64,000 bases of DNA from the NCBI RefSeq assembly GCF_020524345.1, contig NZ_JAIVLH010000021.1, forward strand, positions 1 through 64,000, written 5' to 3'. Of the stretch, positions 1 to 8,862 are shown piece by piece. The position numbers were made by a program, and so were the translations under genes. The DNA comes from Metabacillus niabensis. Its GTDB lineage: Bacteria > Bacillota > Bacilli > Bacillales > Bacillaceae. The stretch's first letter is position 1; each line of letters begins with the position of its first letter. The notes below the pieces were generated by a model that was given only the letters and a program-made list of their open reading frames with translations, made no database searches and was not told the DNA's origin.

Positions 1-116
1 TTATAATAACAAGCGCATAAAGCAAAAATTGGCAGGCATGAGTCCGGTTCAATTCCGTATCCATACCAGCCAATTAGCCGCTTAATATAAAACTCTAACT
101 TTTAGGGGTCACCACA
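1..116 (+). mobile_element. 3' end of an IS3-family insertion sequence
   Basis: The window opens inside an insertion sequence. The transposase C-terminus is followed by a terminal sequence containing AACTTTTAGGGGTCACCACA, which resembles the 'aactttttggggtca' inverted-repeat ends of IS3/IS150-group elements. The left end lies outside the window, so intactness and target duplication cannot be judged. The exact outer boundary near 113-116 is inferred from the terminal CA. Confidence 0.7.
2..85 (+). CDS. IS3-family transposase OrfB, C-terminal fragment
   Basis: This 27-residue reading frame is open at the window edge and ends in TAA. It reads YNNKRIKQKLAGMSPVQF and continues for nine more residues. 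This is the characteristic C-terminus of IS3-family OrfB integrases (typical form YN..RIK.KLkGMSPvqyR). Only the tail after the DDE core is present, so catalytic residues cannot be assessed. The frame stops about 10 bases before the terminal inverted repeat, as expected for these elements. Confidence 0.75.
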   Translation, partial: YNNKRIKQKLAGMSPVQFRIHTSQLAA

Positions 117-160
117 ATTAAAGGGGGGGTATGATATTTCGTAGAAAAATAGCTGTTATA

Positions 161-991
161 CTAATCTTCTGCAATTTTTATCCTGAACTCACTTATATAG
201 TGGTGTTTATTATTTTGATAAGAGACAGAAAAGAATTCATAGATATCACTTAATGGTTTGACTTCATTTGTTTGGATATAATGAATTAGTTTTTGGAGTG
301 TATTAAAGTAATGTTCAAATGAATTGGAATTTGAAACAATGCTTAAGTATTTACCTTTTGGTAAGGTTGCAAATTCAGTATCACTATGAAGAGATGAAAT
401 ATGTTTATTCGATAGTACAGGTGTAAACAAATAATCATAATTGATTTCTTCAACTGTATTGTAGTATCTAAATGGAATAATAGAGCCATACCCTTTTTTT
501 CTAAACCCCTCTGTAGATGGTCCATATTTTCTTAGACTGCTAAATGACGAATTAAAGGTGTTAATTGGGCCTAGACCGGTTACTTTTGTTTGAATAACCT
601 TCATTTCTTCCTTTTCTAAAAGAACAACCTCATCAAATGGTGCTTCTTGTCTCTGCAATTCTTCTCTTACATTGGCGATAATTTCTTGTATTTCAAATAA
701 ATAATCAATCTTTTCTTCCACAATTCTTTCTTGATCCATTAAAAAGGAAACATAATCGTCATTATTTAAATCTTCCACCTTTTTGATCTGATTTAATGGT
801 GTCCCGATATAGCTTAGAGACTTTATTAGGTCTAAACGATATAGTTGTAAATCACTATAATAACGATAATTTGATTTTGGATCTACATAGGCTGGTTTAA
901 ATAAATCGATATGATCATAGTAGCGGAGAGCTTTGATAGAAATATTCATTAATTTTGAAACCTCACCTATAGAATAAAGTTTATCCTCCAT
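161..991 (-). CDS. MerR-family regulator, BltR/BmrR-like
   Basis: Predicted drug-responsive transcriptional activator of the upstream efflux gene. The N-terminal MerR winged helix (about residues 1-75, starting MEDKLYSIGEVSKLMNIS, with ALRYYDHIDLF) is followed by a coiled coil around residues 75-115. A C-terminal effector-binding (GyrI-like) domain follows, as in BmrR and BltR. The ATG at 991 is chosen because GGGGTGG lies 8 bases upstream; an in-frame GTG at 1003 has no properly spaced site. It lies 16 bases downstream of the MFS stop on the same strand, so the two are probably cotranscribed. In Bacillus subtilis bltR is divergent from blt, so this order differs. Ligand unknown. Confidence 0.8.
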   Translation of the reverse strand: MEDKLYSIGEVSKLMNISIKALRYYDHIDLFKPAYVDPKSNYRYYSDLQLYRLDLIKSLSYIGTPLNQIKKVEDLNNDDYVSFLMDQERIVEEKIDYLFEIQEIIANVREELQRQEAPFDEVVLLEKEEMKVIQTKVTGLGPINTFNSSFSSLRKYGPSTEGFRKKGYGSIIPFRYYNTVEEINYDYLFTPVLSNKHISSLHSDTEFATLPKGKYLSIVSNSNSFEHYFNTLQKLIHYIQTNEVKPLSDIYEFFSVSYQNNKHHYISEFRIKIAED

Positions 992-1007
992 TACTAAATC
1001 CACCCCA

Positions 1008-2201
1008 TTACTGTTTTGAACTCGTTAATTTGGCTAGCGAAGCTTTAGCATAAGGCTGTTGTTTCCATGCGAGAGTTAATCCTGTGCCAATAGCTAAAAA
1101 AATCGTCGCAAAGTAAAATGGATAATTTAAATTTATATCAAATAGTATACCTCCAATAATTGGACCAAACACATTTCCAATACTCGTAAACATTGAATTC
1201 ATACCACCTACAAAACCTTGTTCGTTTCCGGCAATTTTAGAAAGATAGGTGGTTACAGCAGGTCTCATTAAATCAAATCCAATAAAAACGATAATTGTCG
1301 TAAATAAAATCAGAAAGTATTGATTAACAATGGTGACCAATAAGACAAGAATCGCTGAAAATAAGAGGCTGTACCGAATTAAACGAATTTCTCCAAGCCA
1401 TTTTGTCAGTTTATCAAATAAAGCAATTTGAGCAATTGCCCCAACAATAGCTCCTCCAGTAATCATAATGGCAATATCCTTTGGGGTAAATCCAAACTTA
1501 TGATCAACAAATAGAGCAAACAAAGATTCAAAAGAGGATAAACCAAATGCTGAAATTAAGATAATCATAAATGAGATGAAATATAAAGGTGAAAAGATTC
1601 GGTTTAATCCGGCCTTTTGATCTGAATTTTCATCATATTCCATATTACGTTCGGGTTCTTTTAATGTAATCAAAGATAAAACTGCAGCAAAAATACCTAA
1701 TAAACCAGCAAAGAAAAAGGGGATACGAGTTCCGATCTCTGCTAAAAATCCTCCAATTCCAGGGCCGATAATGAACCCTGTTGAAATGGCTGCTGACATG
1801 TAGCCAAGTGCTTTCGGTCGAGTTTCTAATGATGTTGTATCTGCAATAAAGGCAGTTACGGCTGGCATAATAAATGCTGCACTAATACCTCCGAGTATAC
1901 GTGAGAGAAACAGGACGCTCAGTGTATTTCCGACACCGAATAACAATTCTGAGATTCCAAATATAAATAAACCTATTACTATCATTCTTTTTCTGCCAAA
2001 TTGGTCTACCCAACGGCCTGCTATTGGTGATACAACTAATTGTGCTACAGCAAATGCTGCAACCATATATCCTACGATTGAACCTGATAAATGTAACTCA
2101 TTCATTATTGTAGGAGTCACAGGAATAACAAGTCCTATGCCTAAAAAGGCTATAAATAGATTAAGCAATAATATGGTTAAAGTTATGTTCTGTCTTGACA
2201 T
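1008..2201 (-). CDS. blt: Blt/NorA-type multidrug efflux MFS transporter
   Basis: Proton-coupled drug/polyamine antiporter of the inner membrane, 397 residues with 12 predicted transmembrane helices. Motif A (GRWVDQFGRKRM, near residue 65) and antiporter motif C (GFIIGPGIGG, near residue 145) are present. Sequence blocks such as FLGIGLVIPV and DHKFGFTPKDIA match my memory of B. subtilis Blt closely. The ATG at 2201 has GGAG nine bases upstream; an earlier in-frame ATG at 2216 overlaps that site. A MerR-type regulator follows on the same strand. Substrates cannot be read from the sequence; the blt name is by resemblance, and bmr/norA-type paralogues are the alternative. Confidence 0.8.
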   Translation of the reverse strand: MSRQNITLTILLLNLFIAFLGIGLVIPVTPTIMNELHLSGSIVGYMVAAFAVAQLVVSPIAGRWVDQFGRKRMIVIGLFIFGISELLFGVGNTLSVLFLSRILGGISAAFIMPAVTAFIADTTSLETRPKALGYMSAAISTGFIIGPGIGGFLAEIGTRIPFFFAGLLGIFAAVLSLITLKEPERNMEYDENSDQKAGLNRIFSPLYFISFMIILISAFGLSSFESLFALFVDHKFGFTPKDIAIMITGGAIVGAIAQIALFDKLTKWLGEIRLIRYSLLFSAILVLLVTIVNQYFLILFTTIIVFIGFDLMRPAVTTYLSKIAGNEQGFVGGMNSMFTSIGNVFGPIIGGILFDINLNYPFYFATIFLAIGTGLTLAWKQQPYAKASLAKLTSSKQ

Positions 2202-2382
2202 GCTTATCATCTCCATGAAAGATTTTTTAGCAACTACAAGACGTTATTTTAATCTCTCCCTTAAGGGGAGAGTCAACCTTTTTGTTTCACTAAGAGATAG
2301 TGATTTTTCAAACTGCAAATAAGGATAACAATTAAATGATTAAAGACATGGAAAATCTGATAATATTATCTTATACTATAAA

Positions 2383-2397
2383 TAGTAAACGCTTTCA
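2383..2397 (+). promoter_or_regulatory. cre-like CcpA site upstream of sda
   Basis: TAGTAAACGCTTTCA matches the CcpA cre consensus WTGNAANCGNWNNCW at all fixed positions but one (A for T at position 2). It sits 41 bases before the sda start. CcpA control of sda is not something I know, so this is a sequence match only. Confidence 0.4.
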
Positions 2398-2438
2398 ACT
2401 AAGAGGGAATGAACATAAGTAATGGGGGCACTAGTAAT

Positions 2439-2576
2439 ATGTTAAAAGATTTAAGTAACGAGTTATTAATCAGTTTATATAAAAAAGCAGTTATCTTAAG
2501 CCAGGATACTAAAATAATTAAGGTTTTAAAGGAAGAAATACAAAAGCGAAATCTATTACAACTACTAGATGGCTAA
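2439..2576 (+). CDS. sda: Sda-like sporulation histidine kinase inhibitor
   Basis: A 45-residue protein reading MLKDLSNELLISLYKKAV at the start and EEIQKRNLLQLLDG at the end. B. subtilis Sda (46 aa) has the same helical-hairpin pattern: LS.ELLI..Y.KA, then a second helix ending in EI.RR. Sda binds the DHp domain of sporulation kinases KinA/KinB and blocks autophosphorylation when replication is perturbed. GGGGG lies 10 bases before the ATG, and a hairpin follows the stop. In B. subtilis sda is activated by DnaA; I see no clear DnaA box here, but a cre-like site lies upstream. The convergent neighbour is the LysR gene. Confidence 0.85.
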   Translation: MLKDLSNELLISLYKKAVILSQDTKIIKVLKEEIQKRNLLQLLDG

Positions 2577-2605
2577 CCTAGTTTTTTACTAATAGTTTGC
2601 AGAGT

Positions 2606-2641
2606 AAGCTCGAATTCTTTGCATACAAGGAATTCGAGCTT
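2606..2641. terminator. 12-bp perfect hairpin between convergent genes
   Basis: AAGCTCGAATTC and its exact complement GAATTCGAGCTT are separated by a 12-base loop, between the sda and LysR stop codons. T-runs beside the stem are weak on both strands, so bidirectional termination is likely but not certain. Confidence 0.6.
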
Positions 2642-2684
2642 ATTTAGATGAAGATAATAATGAATGGAATGGAAAAGATTCATG

Positions 2685-3560
2685 TTAAAATTCCTCTGAA
2701 ACAAACTTCAAAAGAGTCCTGACAGCAAATGATTGATATCTGTCTTTTTTCGTAATAAATCCAAGCTCCCACATAGGTGGAGACAATAATGTAGTCATCT
2801 TGATGTTGTGATGATTCATTTTTCTAAAGATAGACCTCGGTAATAGCGTAATACCAAGCTCCTCTCCAACCAATTCTGTTATTAAATCCCACTGTGAGCT
2901 TTCATATGCGATATTTGGTTGAAAGCCTGCTTGTTGACATTCGTTAATAATCAATTGATGTAAGGCAAACTCCCGATTGAAAAGAATAAATTGTTCTTCT
3001 GCTAATTGCCTGATGGTAACCTCTTTCGATTCTGCTAGTCGATGCTTTGTGCTTGTATAAAGCATAAATTCCTCTTTTATAAACGGAGTAATTTCAAACT
3101 TACCATGATCTGTTGGAAACACAATGATTCCCACATCAACATGACCCTCATCTACTAAGTATTCAATTCGTTTGGCACCGAGTTCAATTAATTCTAATTC
3201 TACTTCTGGATATTCCAGTTTGAATTTTTTCGCTATTGTGGGGAAGAAAAGCGTCCCAATTAATGGAGGTATGCCAATTTTAATTTTCCCTGTTGGCAAA
3301 TTAATTAAATCATCTAAAAGAATAGAAAGCTCATCAGTAGCTCCTAATATTTTAATAGCTTGTTTGAAGACAATGTCTCCTGCATCAGTCAATTTTAATG
3401 AACGTGTTGACCGTTCAAATAGTTCCACTTTAAGCTCTGTTTCTAACTTTTTAATTGATTTACTTAAGGTCGGTTGTGAGATATAGGCACTTTCAGCTGC
3501 TTTAGTGAAGCTGCCGTATTGTGCTACTTCGGTAAAATATCGTAGATCCTTTAATTCCAA
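2685..3560 (-). CDS. LysR-family transcriptional regulator
   Basis: Predicted activator/repressor of the divergent thiolase-scoAB operon. The N-terminal winged helix (residues 1-60, AESAYISQPTLSKSIKKLE) and the periplasmic-binding-like effector domain (about 90-290) give the standard LysR length of about 290 residues. I chose the TTG at 3560 because the protein then begins MELKDLRYF, the usual LysR start, with GGGTAGGT seven bases upstream; in-frame ATG (3566) and GTG (3569) overlap that site. Regulation of the neighbouring operon is inferred from divergent arrangement. The inducer may be an acetoacetate or acyl-CoA pathway compound, but nothing in the sequence shows it. Confidence 0.85.
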   Translation of the reverse strand: MELKDLRYFTEVAQYGSFTKAAESAYISQPTLSKSIKKLETELKVELFERSTRSLKLTDAGDIVFKQAIKILGATDELSILLDDLINLPTGKIKIGIPPLIGTLFFPTIAKKFKLEYPEVELELIELGAKRIEYLVDEGHVDVGIIVFPTDHGKFEITPFIKEEFMLYTSTKHRLAESKEVTIRQLAEEQFILFNREFALHQLIINECQQAGFQPNIAYESSQWDLITELVGEELGITLLPRSIFRKMNHHNIKMTTLLSPPMWELGFITKKDRYQSFAVRTLLKFVSEEF

Positions 3561-3616
3561 AGTCATCACCTACCCATTCAGTTTTGGAATAAAATATATA
3601 ACTATTATTCATTTTA

Positions 3617-3628
3617 CTCATAAATGAG
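3617..3628. promoter_or_regulatory. candidate LysR binding palindrome
   Basis: CTCATAAATGAG is a dyad inside a larger ATTC...GAAT arrangement, centred in the 138-base gap between the LysR gene and the thiolase. LysR proteins bind such T-N11-A type dyads. Position and symmetry support it; no binding data. Confidence 0.4.
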
Positions 3629-3698
3629 AATGCTGTAAATTAATAAGTAAATATATGGTGAAAACTCCGAATAAACTGTAATAGGGAGGAACTGGTTG

Positions 3699-4901
3699 AT
3701 GGAAAATAATGAGGTTGTAATTGTAAGCGCTTTAAGAACGCCAATTGGTCAATTTGGTGGAAGCTTAAAAAATATTAGTGCTGTCCAATTAGGTTCATAT
3801 GTAATAAAAGCGGTGATTGATAAAGTTGGAGTTCGCGGAGAGCAAATTGATGAAGTCATCATGGGAAATGTTCTTCAAGCAGGTCTTGGTCAGAATCCGG
3901 CTAGACAATCTGCAATATACGCAGGCCTTCCTGAACATGTTTCTGCTTATACATTAAATAAAGTGTGTGGATCAGGATTGAAAGCCGTTCATTTAGCGAC
4001 TCAAGCCATTTTAACAGGAGATGCTGAAATCGCTATTGCCGGTGGAATGGAAAATATGAGTCAAGCACCATATTTATCTATGGGAGCTAGAGAAGGATTT
4101 CGAATGGGAGATCAGAAGCTCATTGATAGTATGATTCATGATGGATTGTGGTGTGCTTTTAATGACTATCATATGGGAATCACGGCTGAAAATATTTGTG
4201 ACCAATATGAAGTGACACGTCAGGAACAAGATGAATTTGCTGCATGGAGCCAAGAAAAAGCAGCAATGGCAACAAACGATGGGAAATTTAAGGATGAAAT
4301 TGTAGCTGTTGAAATACCGCAACGAAAAGGAGAGTCTATTTATTTTGATAAGGATGAATATGTAAAGGCGGGAACAACAGTAGAGAAATTAGGTAAGCTA
4401 AGGCCAGCTTTTAAAAAGGATGGACGCGTAACCGCAGGAAATGCTTCAGGAATTAATGATGGAGCAGCTGCTGTACTCATGATGAGTTTACGTAAAGCAA
4501 AAGAACTTGGGATCGAACCTTTAGCTAAAATTCGTGGGAACGCAAGTGCAGCCGTTGACCCATGTTTAATGGGAATAGGGCCAGTCCCAGCTACGAAAAG
4601 AGTGTTAAATAAGCTTGGACTTACAATCAATGACATGGATTTAATTGAAGCAAATGAAGCTTTTGCAGCCCAAGCTTTAGCGGTTGGCAAGGAGCTTCAA
4701 TTTTCGAAAGCTAAAGTAAATGTCAATGGTGGTGCCATTGCCCTGGGCCATCCGATTGGAGCAAGTGGTGCAAGAATCCTCACCACATTAATTCATGAAT
4801 TAAAAAGAAGAAATGGAAAATATGGTTTAGCGACGTTATGTATCGGTGGTGGTCAAGGAGTTTCAACCATAATCGAAAACTATGATGCGAGGGGTGTATG
4901 A
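3699..4901 (+). CDS. acetyl-CoA C-acetyltransferase (thiolase)
   Basis: Condenses two acetyl-CoA to acetoacetyl-CoA or cleaves the reverse way; cytosolic homotetramer in this family. All thiolase active-site elements are present: nucleophile Cys90 in NKVCGSG, His351 in [10 protein letters not shown] and Cys381 in TLCIGGGQG. The length of 400 aa is typical. ATG 3699 has AGGGAGGA eight bases upstream; a TTG three bases earlier is less well placed. The stop lies just upstream of scoA, so thiolase and the CoA-transferase subunits form one operon that converts acetoacetate to acetyl-CoA, with succinyl-CoA as the CoA donor. It resembles AtoB/ThlA/MmgA; I do not assign a specific symbol. Confidence 0.9.
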   Translation: MENNEVVIVSALRTPIGQFGGSLKNISAVQLGSYVIKAVIDKVGVRGEQIDEVIMGNVLQAGLGQNPARQSAIYAGLPEHVSAYTLNKVCGSGLKAVHLATQAILTGDAEIAIAGGMENMSQAPYLSMGAREGFRMGDQKLIDSMIHDGLWCAFNDYHMGITAENICDQYEVTRQEQDEFAAWSQEKAAMATNDGKFKDEIVAVEIPQRKGESIYFDKDEYVKAGTTVEKLGKLRPAFKKDGRVTAGNASGINDGAAAVLMMSLRKAKELGIEPLAKIRGNASAAVDPCLMGIGPVPATKRVLNKLGLTINDMDLIEANEAFAAQALAVGKELQFSKAKVNVNGGAIALGHPIGASGARILTTLIHELKRRNGKYGLATLCIGGGQGVSTIIENYDARGV

Positions 4902-4903
4902 GG

Positions 4904-5593
4904 ATGAAAAAGATATTTACTAGTTTTGAAGAAGCGGTGCAAGACATTAAAGACGGAATGACGCTAATGGTTGGAGGATTTGGGCTGGTTGGAATACCAG
5001 AGAACCTAATTAAAGCTCTTTGTGAGAAAAATGTAAAAGATTTAACAGTTATTTCAAATAATTGTGGAGTAGATGATTGGGGACTTGGACTTTTACTTCA
5101 AAATAAACAAATTAAAAAGATGATCTCATCTTATGTGGGTGAAAATAAAGAGTTTGAAAGACAAGTATTAAGCGGTGAATTAGAGGTGCAGTTAACACCA
5201 CAAGGTTCTTTAGCAGAGAAAATACGTGCCGGTGGAGCGGGAATTCCTGCCTTTTATACCCCGGCTGGAGTAGGGACTCCTATTGCAGAAGGTCGGGAAA
5301 CAAGAAAATTCAATGGGAAAGAATATTTACTTGAAGAATCCCTTACTGCCGACTTTAGTTTAATAAAAGCATGGAAAGCAGACAAGATGGGCAATGTTAT
5401 TTATCGTAAAACAGCGCAAAACTTCAATCCTATTATGGCGGCCGCAGGGAAAATCACAATTGCAGAGGTAGAGGAAATTGTGGAAGTTGGGGAAATAGAT
5501 CCTGATCACATTCATACACCAAGTATTTATGTTCAAGGGTTAATTATTGGGAAACATGAAAAACGAATCGAACGACTTACGGTTCAAGCATAA
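4904..5593 (+). CDS. scoA: succinyl-CoA:3-ketoacid CoA-transferase subunit A
   Basis: Alpha subunit of the heterodimeric class I CoA-transferase that activates acetoacetate with CoA from succinyl-CoA. The segments [28 protein letters not shown] and [16 protein letters not shown] follow ScoA/AtoD closely, and the 229-aa length fits. The ATG at 4904 has GAGGGG nine bases upstream; an in-frame ATG at 4898, overlapping the thiolase stop, is the alternative and would add two residues. The thiolase precedes and scoB follows after 18 bases, so all three are translated from one transcript. Confidence 0.92.
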   Translation: MKKIFTSFEEAVQDIKDGMTLMVGGFGLVGIPENLIKALCEKNVKDLTVISNNCGVDDWGLGLLLQNKQIKKMISSYVGENKEFERQVLSGELEVQLTPQGSLAEKIRAGGAGIPAFYTPAGVGTPIAEGRETRKFNGKEYLLEESLTADFSLIKAWKADKMGNVIYRKTAQNFNPIMAAAGKITIAEVEEIVEVGEIDPDHIHTPSIYVQGLIIGKHEKRIERLTVQA

Positions 5594-5611
5594 AATAGAG
5601 GAGGGAAAAGG

Positions 5612-6271
5612 ATGGCGAAAAATGTAAGAGTACAAATCGCACAAAGGGCTGAAAAGGAAATTCAAGATGGATTCTATGTGAATTTAGGCATTGGAATGCC
5701 TACAATGGTTGCGAACTATATTTCTGAAAATAAAAATGTGGTTTTGCAATCAGAAAATGGTCTATTAGGAATTGGACCTTATCCATTGAGAGAAGAAGTA
5801 GATCCGGATTTAATTAACGCGGGAAAAGAAACAGTAACCGCAATAGAAGGAGCCAGCTTCTTTAGTAATGCAGAATCCTTTGCAATGATTCGCGGCGGCC
5901 ACATTGATTTAGCTATCTTGGGTGGTATGGAGGTTTCTGAAAATGGTAATCTTGCTAACTGGATGATTCCGGGAAAAATGATAAAGGGAATGGGAGGGGC
6001 AATGGATTTAGTTCACGGTGCTAAAAGAATTATTGTGATCATGGAACACGTGAACAAGGCAGGACACCCAAAGATTCTTAAGAAATGTTCGTTACCATTA
6101 ACAGGCCAAAATGTGGTTGATCGAATAATAACAGATCGTGCGGTTATTGATGTTACGAAGGATGGATTGGAATTGATTGAAGTAGCAAATGGTTACAGTG
6201 TTCAGGATGTGGTTGAGTCTACTGAGCCTAAGTTGATCATTTCCGATCAAGTTTTGAATCGTTCATATTAG
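5612..6271 (+). CDS. scoB: succinyl-CoA:3-ketoacid CoA-transferase subunit B
   Basis: Beta subunit, 219 aa, carrying the catalytic glutamate in SENGLLGIG, which forms the glutamyl-CoA thioester in class I CoA-transferases. [14 protein letters not shown] and the glycine-rich [16 protein letters not shown] are family blocks. A strong AGGAGGG site sits before the ATG. It is the last gene of the thiolase-scoAB operon and is followed by hairpins. Acting with ScoA it lets the cell use acetoacetate or recycle acetoacetyl-CoA. Nothing appears truncated. Confidence 0.92.
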   Translation: MAKNVRVQIAQRAEKEIQDGFYVNLGIGMPTMVANYISENKNVVLQSENGLLGIGPYPLREEVDPDLINAGKETVTAIEGASFFSNAESFAMIRGGHIDLAILGGMEVSENGNLANWMIPGKMIKGMGGAMDLVHGAKRIIVIMEHVNKAGHPKILKKCSLPLTGQNVVDRIITDRAVIDVTKDGLELIEVANGYSVQDVVESTEPKLIISDQVLNRSY

Positions 6272-6315
6272 AAATTATACAGGAAAGGGGTATTTTTCCT
6301 GGTATTTAAGATGGT

Positions 6316-6364
6316 AAAGCTTCAATTCTTATTTATACATATAGAATTTGAAGCTTTCTTTGTC
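6316..6364 (+). terminator. terminator after scoB
   Basis: AAAGCTTCAATTCT pairs with AGAATTTGAAGCTTT around an AT-rich loop, followed by TCTTTGTCATTT. A smaller CAGGAAA/TTTCCTG hairpin lies just before it (about 6280-6300). Confidence 0.65.
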
Positions 6365-6466
6365 ATTTCTATAAATTTACGTAGAACGGCCAGAATAGGA
6401 AACAGAAGTTGAGACTATCCAAGAAGAAAAGGTAAAAAATAAATTTATAATTTTGAAAAAATGGTA

Positions 6467-6495
6467 TTTACTTTTAATAGGAACGGAACTATAAT
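6467..6495 (+). promoter_or_regulatory. sigma-A promoter of the glycan operon
   Basis: TTTACT at 6467 and TATAAT at 6490 are separated by exactly 17 bases. The predicted start near 6502 falls on a cre-like site. The leader to the first gene is about 400 bases and contains three LacI-type operators. Confidence 0.7.
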
Positions 6496-6502
6496 GAATC
6501 TT

Positions 6503-6517
6503 AAGTAACCGCTTTCA
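6503..6517 (+). promoter_or_regulatory. cre-like CcpA site at the operon start
   Basis: AAGTAACCGCTTTCA matches the cre consensus except one position and covers the predicted transcription start of the preceding promoter. That placement fits catabolite repression of the glycan operon. Confidence 0.55.
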
Positions 6518-6572
6518 AAATTAATGTGTTAAATAATTAATGTGGCATAAGCATAAAAGATTATTGTTGAAA

Positions 6573-6588
6573 ATGAAACCCGTTTCAT
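6573..6588. promoter_or_regulatory. LacI-type operator 1
   Basis: ATGAAACCCGTTTCAT, a 16-base dyad with a central CC. The identical sequence recurs at 6648 and 6731, and a one-base variant lies upstream of lacZ at 16776. It is the expected shape of a LacI/GalR-family operator; the repressor gene at 21093 is the natural candidate. Confidence 0.75.
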
Positions 6589-6647
6589 TATTGGTATACA
6601 AACTAAGAAAAAGTAATAACAATATTGTTGAGTTAGTATACATTTTT

Positions 6648-6663
6648 ATGAAACCCGTTTCAT
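6648..6663. promoter_or_regulatory. LacI-type operator 2
   Basis: Second exact copy of ATGAAACCCGTTTCAT, 75 bases after the first. Multiple spaced copies suggest DNA looping by a tetrameric or bridging repressor, or a roadblock in the long leader. Confidence 0.75.
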
Positions 6664-6730
6664 TTTAAAGTGTATAAAATGATACATACATAGTGTGACT
6701 TCTCAAATAATAAAGGTTTTATGCACTTTT

Positions 6731-6746
6731 ATGAAACCCGTTTCAT
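6731..6746. promoter_or_regulatory. LacI-type operator 3
   Basis: Third exact copy of the same 16-base dyad, 83 bases after the second and 161 bases before the first permease gene. The rest of the 6.3-6.9 kb gap is AT-rich and holds no recognisable gene. Confidence 0.75.
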
Positions 6747-6906
6747 TTCTAATATATTCATTGCTTATCATCGTTATCTACAATGCCTTTTAGTTATTCA
6801 TTACACAGATTGCTATTAGATTAGTACTCTTTCAATACTAAAGGTATTTCTTTTGTTAGACGGTTGCTGTTTTGAAGTTAAGATCATGAGTATAGGGGGG
6901 ATTTAG

Positions 6907-7875
6907 ATGAAAACTGCTACTGTGCAATCACAGACACCTGTTGTTATAACAAAAACGAAAGAGTCTCGATTTAGAAGAATATGGAAGAACCGAACCCTTC
7001 TTCTTATGTGTATGCCTGCCATTATCTTCTTTGCTATATTTGCTTATCTTCCAATGCCGGGACTTTACCTTGCTTTCGTAAATTATGATTATTCACTTGG
7101 TATTTTTAAAAGTGCTTTTGTAGGCTTGGAAAACTTCCGTTTCTTGGTTATGACAGGTGATTTATGGAAGTTAACCTTTAATACGATTGCTTATAATCTC
7201 GCCTTCATCATATTAGGTAATTTCCTGCAAATAGCTGTTGCCATCATGCTTAATGAATTAAGAAATAAATGGTTTAAAAAAATATCACAAACCATTATGT
7301 TTTTACCACATTTCATTTCCGCCGTTTTAGTTGGTCTTTTAGCCTATAACATACTCAGTTATGATTATGGTTTACTTAATTCATTTTTAGAATTGGTTGG
7401 CTTGGATCCTGTACAAACTTATTCGAATCCGGCGATTTGGCCTTATATCATCGTCATTACTTTCCTTTGGCAATCTACAGGTTATGGATCAATCGTCTAT
7501 TTTGCTGCGATTATGGGTCTTGATAAATCCATCTTAGAAGCTGCAGAAATTGACGGAGCTAATGCTTTTCAACGTATTCGCTATATTATTATTCCTTGGC
7601 TAAAGCCTACTTTTATCATCTTGTTACTGTTTTCTTTAGGTGGAGTATTAAAAGGGAATTTCGGATTGTTTTATAACCTAGTTGGTGCTAATAATACAAT
7701 GCTTTATCCTACCACAGATATTATCGAAACCTATGTATTCCGAACATTAATGACGAATTTTAACTTTTCTTTAGGAAGTGCAGTAAGTTTATATCAATCA
7801 ATTTTTGGATTCTTTATCGTTATTACAGCTAACTGGATTGTTAAAAAGGTTTCACCGGAAAACTCATTATTCTAA
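6907..7875 (+). CDS. sugar ABC importer permease, LplB/YtcP-like class
   Basis: Integral membrane subunit of a CUT1-type carbohydrate importer, 322 aa. After a basic cytoplasmic N-terminus (about 30 residues) there are six predicted helices. The cytoplasmic EAA loop, EAAEIDGANAFQRIRYIIIP (around residue 216), contacts the ATPase. The next gene encodes the partner permease after 15 bases, and a lipoprotein follows. No ATPase gene is nearby, so a shared MsmX-type ATPase is likely. It is first in the operon, behind one promoter, one cre and three operators. The substrate is unknown; an oligosaccharide released by the downstream hydrolases is the inference. Confidence 0.88.
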   Translation: MKTATVQSQTPVVITKTKESRFRRIWKNRTLLLMCMPAIIFFAIFAYLPMPGLYLAFVNYDYSLGIFKSAFVGLENFRFLVMTGDLWKLTFNTIAYNLAFIILGNFLQIAVAIMLNELRNKWFKKISQTIMFLPHFISAVLVGLLAYNILSYDYGLLNSFLELVGLDPVQTYSNPAIWPYIIVITFLWQSTGYGSIVYFAAIMGLDKSILEAAEIDGANAFQRIRYIIIPWLKPTFIILLLFSLGGVLKGNFGLFYNLVGANNTMLYPTTDIIETYVFRTLMTNFNFSLGSAVSLYQSIFGFFIVITANWIVKKVSPENSLF

Positions 7876-7890
7876 AGGAGGGATGTACTT

Positions 7891-8793
7891 GTGGAAAATA
7901 CATATAGACGAAATGTGGATTTTTCTACGATCATGGTTCGTGTGATTGGATATGGTTGTATTGGGTTATTTGCTCTTTGTTGTCTTTTGCCCTTTGTCTT
8001 AATTTTATCGTCATCTTTCACTTCTGAGAAGGCGATTATGGAAAGTGGATTTGCATTATGGCCGAAAGAATTTTCTACGTTTGCATATGAAATTGTTTTC
8101 CGAAATCCAAGGCTTATTATTGGGTCTTATGTTGTAACAATGGGTATTACGATTGTTGGAACTGCTGTTGGATTGTTTATTGTGGCCATGACTGGTTATG
8201 CCTTGCAACGTGCGGATTTCCTCTATCGTAATAAAATTTCATTTTATATTTACTTTACAACCCTGTTTTCAGGTGGGCTTGTTCCATTTTATCTATTGGT
8301 TACTCAGTATTTGGATCTGAAAGATAATTATCTTGCCGTATTGCTTCCGGGATTGCTGAGTCCTTTTCTGATCATTATGATGAAGGCGTTTACAAAATCG
8401 ATTCCCCACGAGATTACAGAATCTGCAAAGATGGATGGTGCAGGTGATTTCACGATCTTTTTAAAATTAATTTTACCTATGTCTACGCCGGCTTTAGCGA
8501 CAATCGGACTTTTTATTGCCTTGGGATATTGGAATGAATGGTATAATGCCATGCTTTTCCTTTCACCTAATATGGAATATCGACCTCTTCAGTTGTTTCT
8601 TTATAACGTCATTACAAGTGCTGATTTCATAAGAAACTCTGCGGCAGCTTCTAATGTGGCACCACAAGAAATTCCTTTGGAATCTATGAAAATGGCAACA
8701 GCCGTTGTGGCTACCGGTCCTGTTATTCTGTTTTATCCGTTTGTACAAAGGTTTTTTATTCAAGGTATTACAATTGGTGCAGTTAAGGGCTAA
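7891..8793 (+). CDS. sugar ABC importer permease, LplC-like
   Basis: Second membrane subunit of the same importer, 300 aa with six predicted helices. The EAA-type loop is at ESAKMDGAGDFTIFLKLILP (around residue 177). The GTG start is preceded by AAAGGAGGG with suitable spacing, and the intergenic gap is short. The C-terminal QGITIGAVKG is the usual ending of LplC/YtcP-type permeases. It should heterodimerise with the product of the preceding gene. Confidence 0.88.
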   Translation: MENTYRRNVDFSTIMVRVIGYGCIGLFALCCLLPFVLILSSSFTSEKAIMESGFALWPKEFSTFAYEIVFRNPRLIIGSYVVTMGITIVGTAVGLFIVAMTGYALQRADFLYRNKISFYIYFTTLFSGGLVPFYLLVTQYLDLKDNYLAVLLPGLLSPFLIIMMKAFTKSIPHEITESAKMDGAGDFTIFLKLILPMSTPALATIGLFIALGYWNEWYNAMLFLSPNMEYRPLQLFLYNVITSADFIRNSAAASNVAPQEIPLESMKMATAVVATGPVILFYPFVQRFFIQGITIGAVKG

Positions 8794-8862
8794 TGAATAT
8801 GAGTAAGGATTTTTCCTTGTTTCATAGATTAAGAATGAAAAAGATAAAGGGGAGGAAATGAA

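Noticed and set aside
6573-6746. Three identical 16-base repeats considered as a CRISPR-like array
   Set aside because: The repeats are too short and the intervals of 59-67 bases too long. The sequence is a symmetric operator recurring at other sugar genes, and there are no cas genes.
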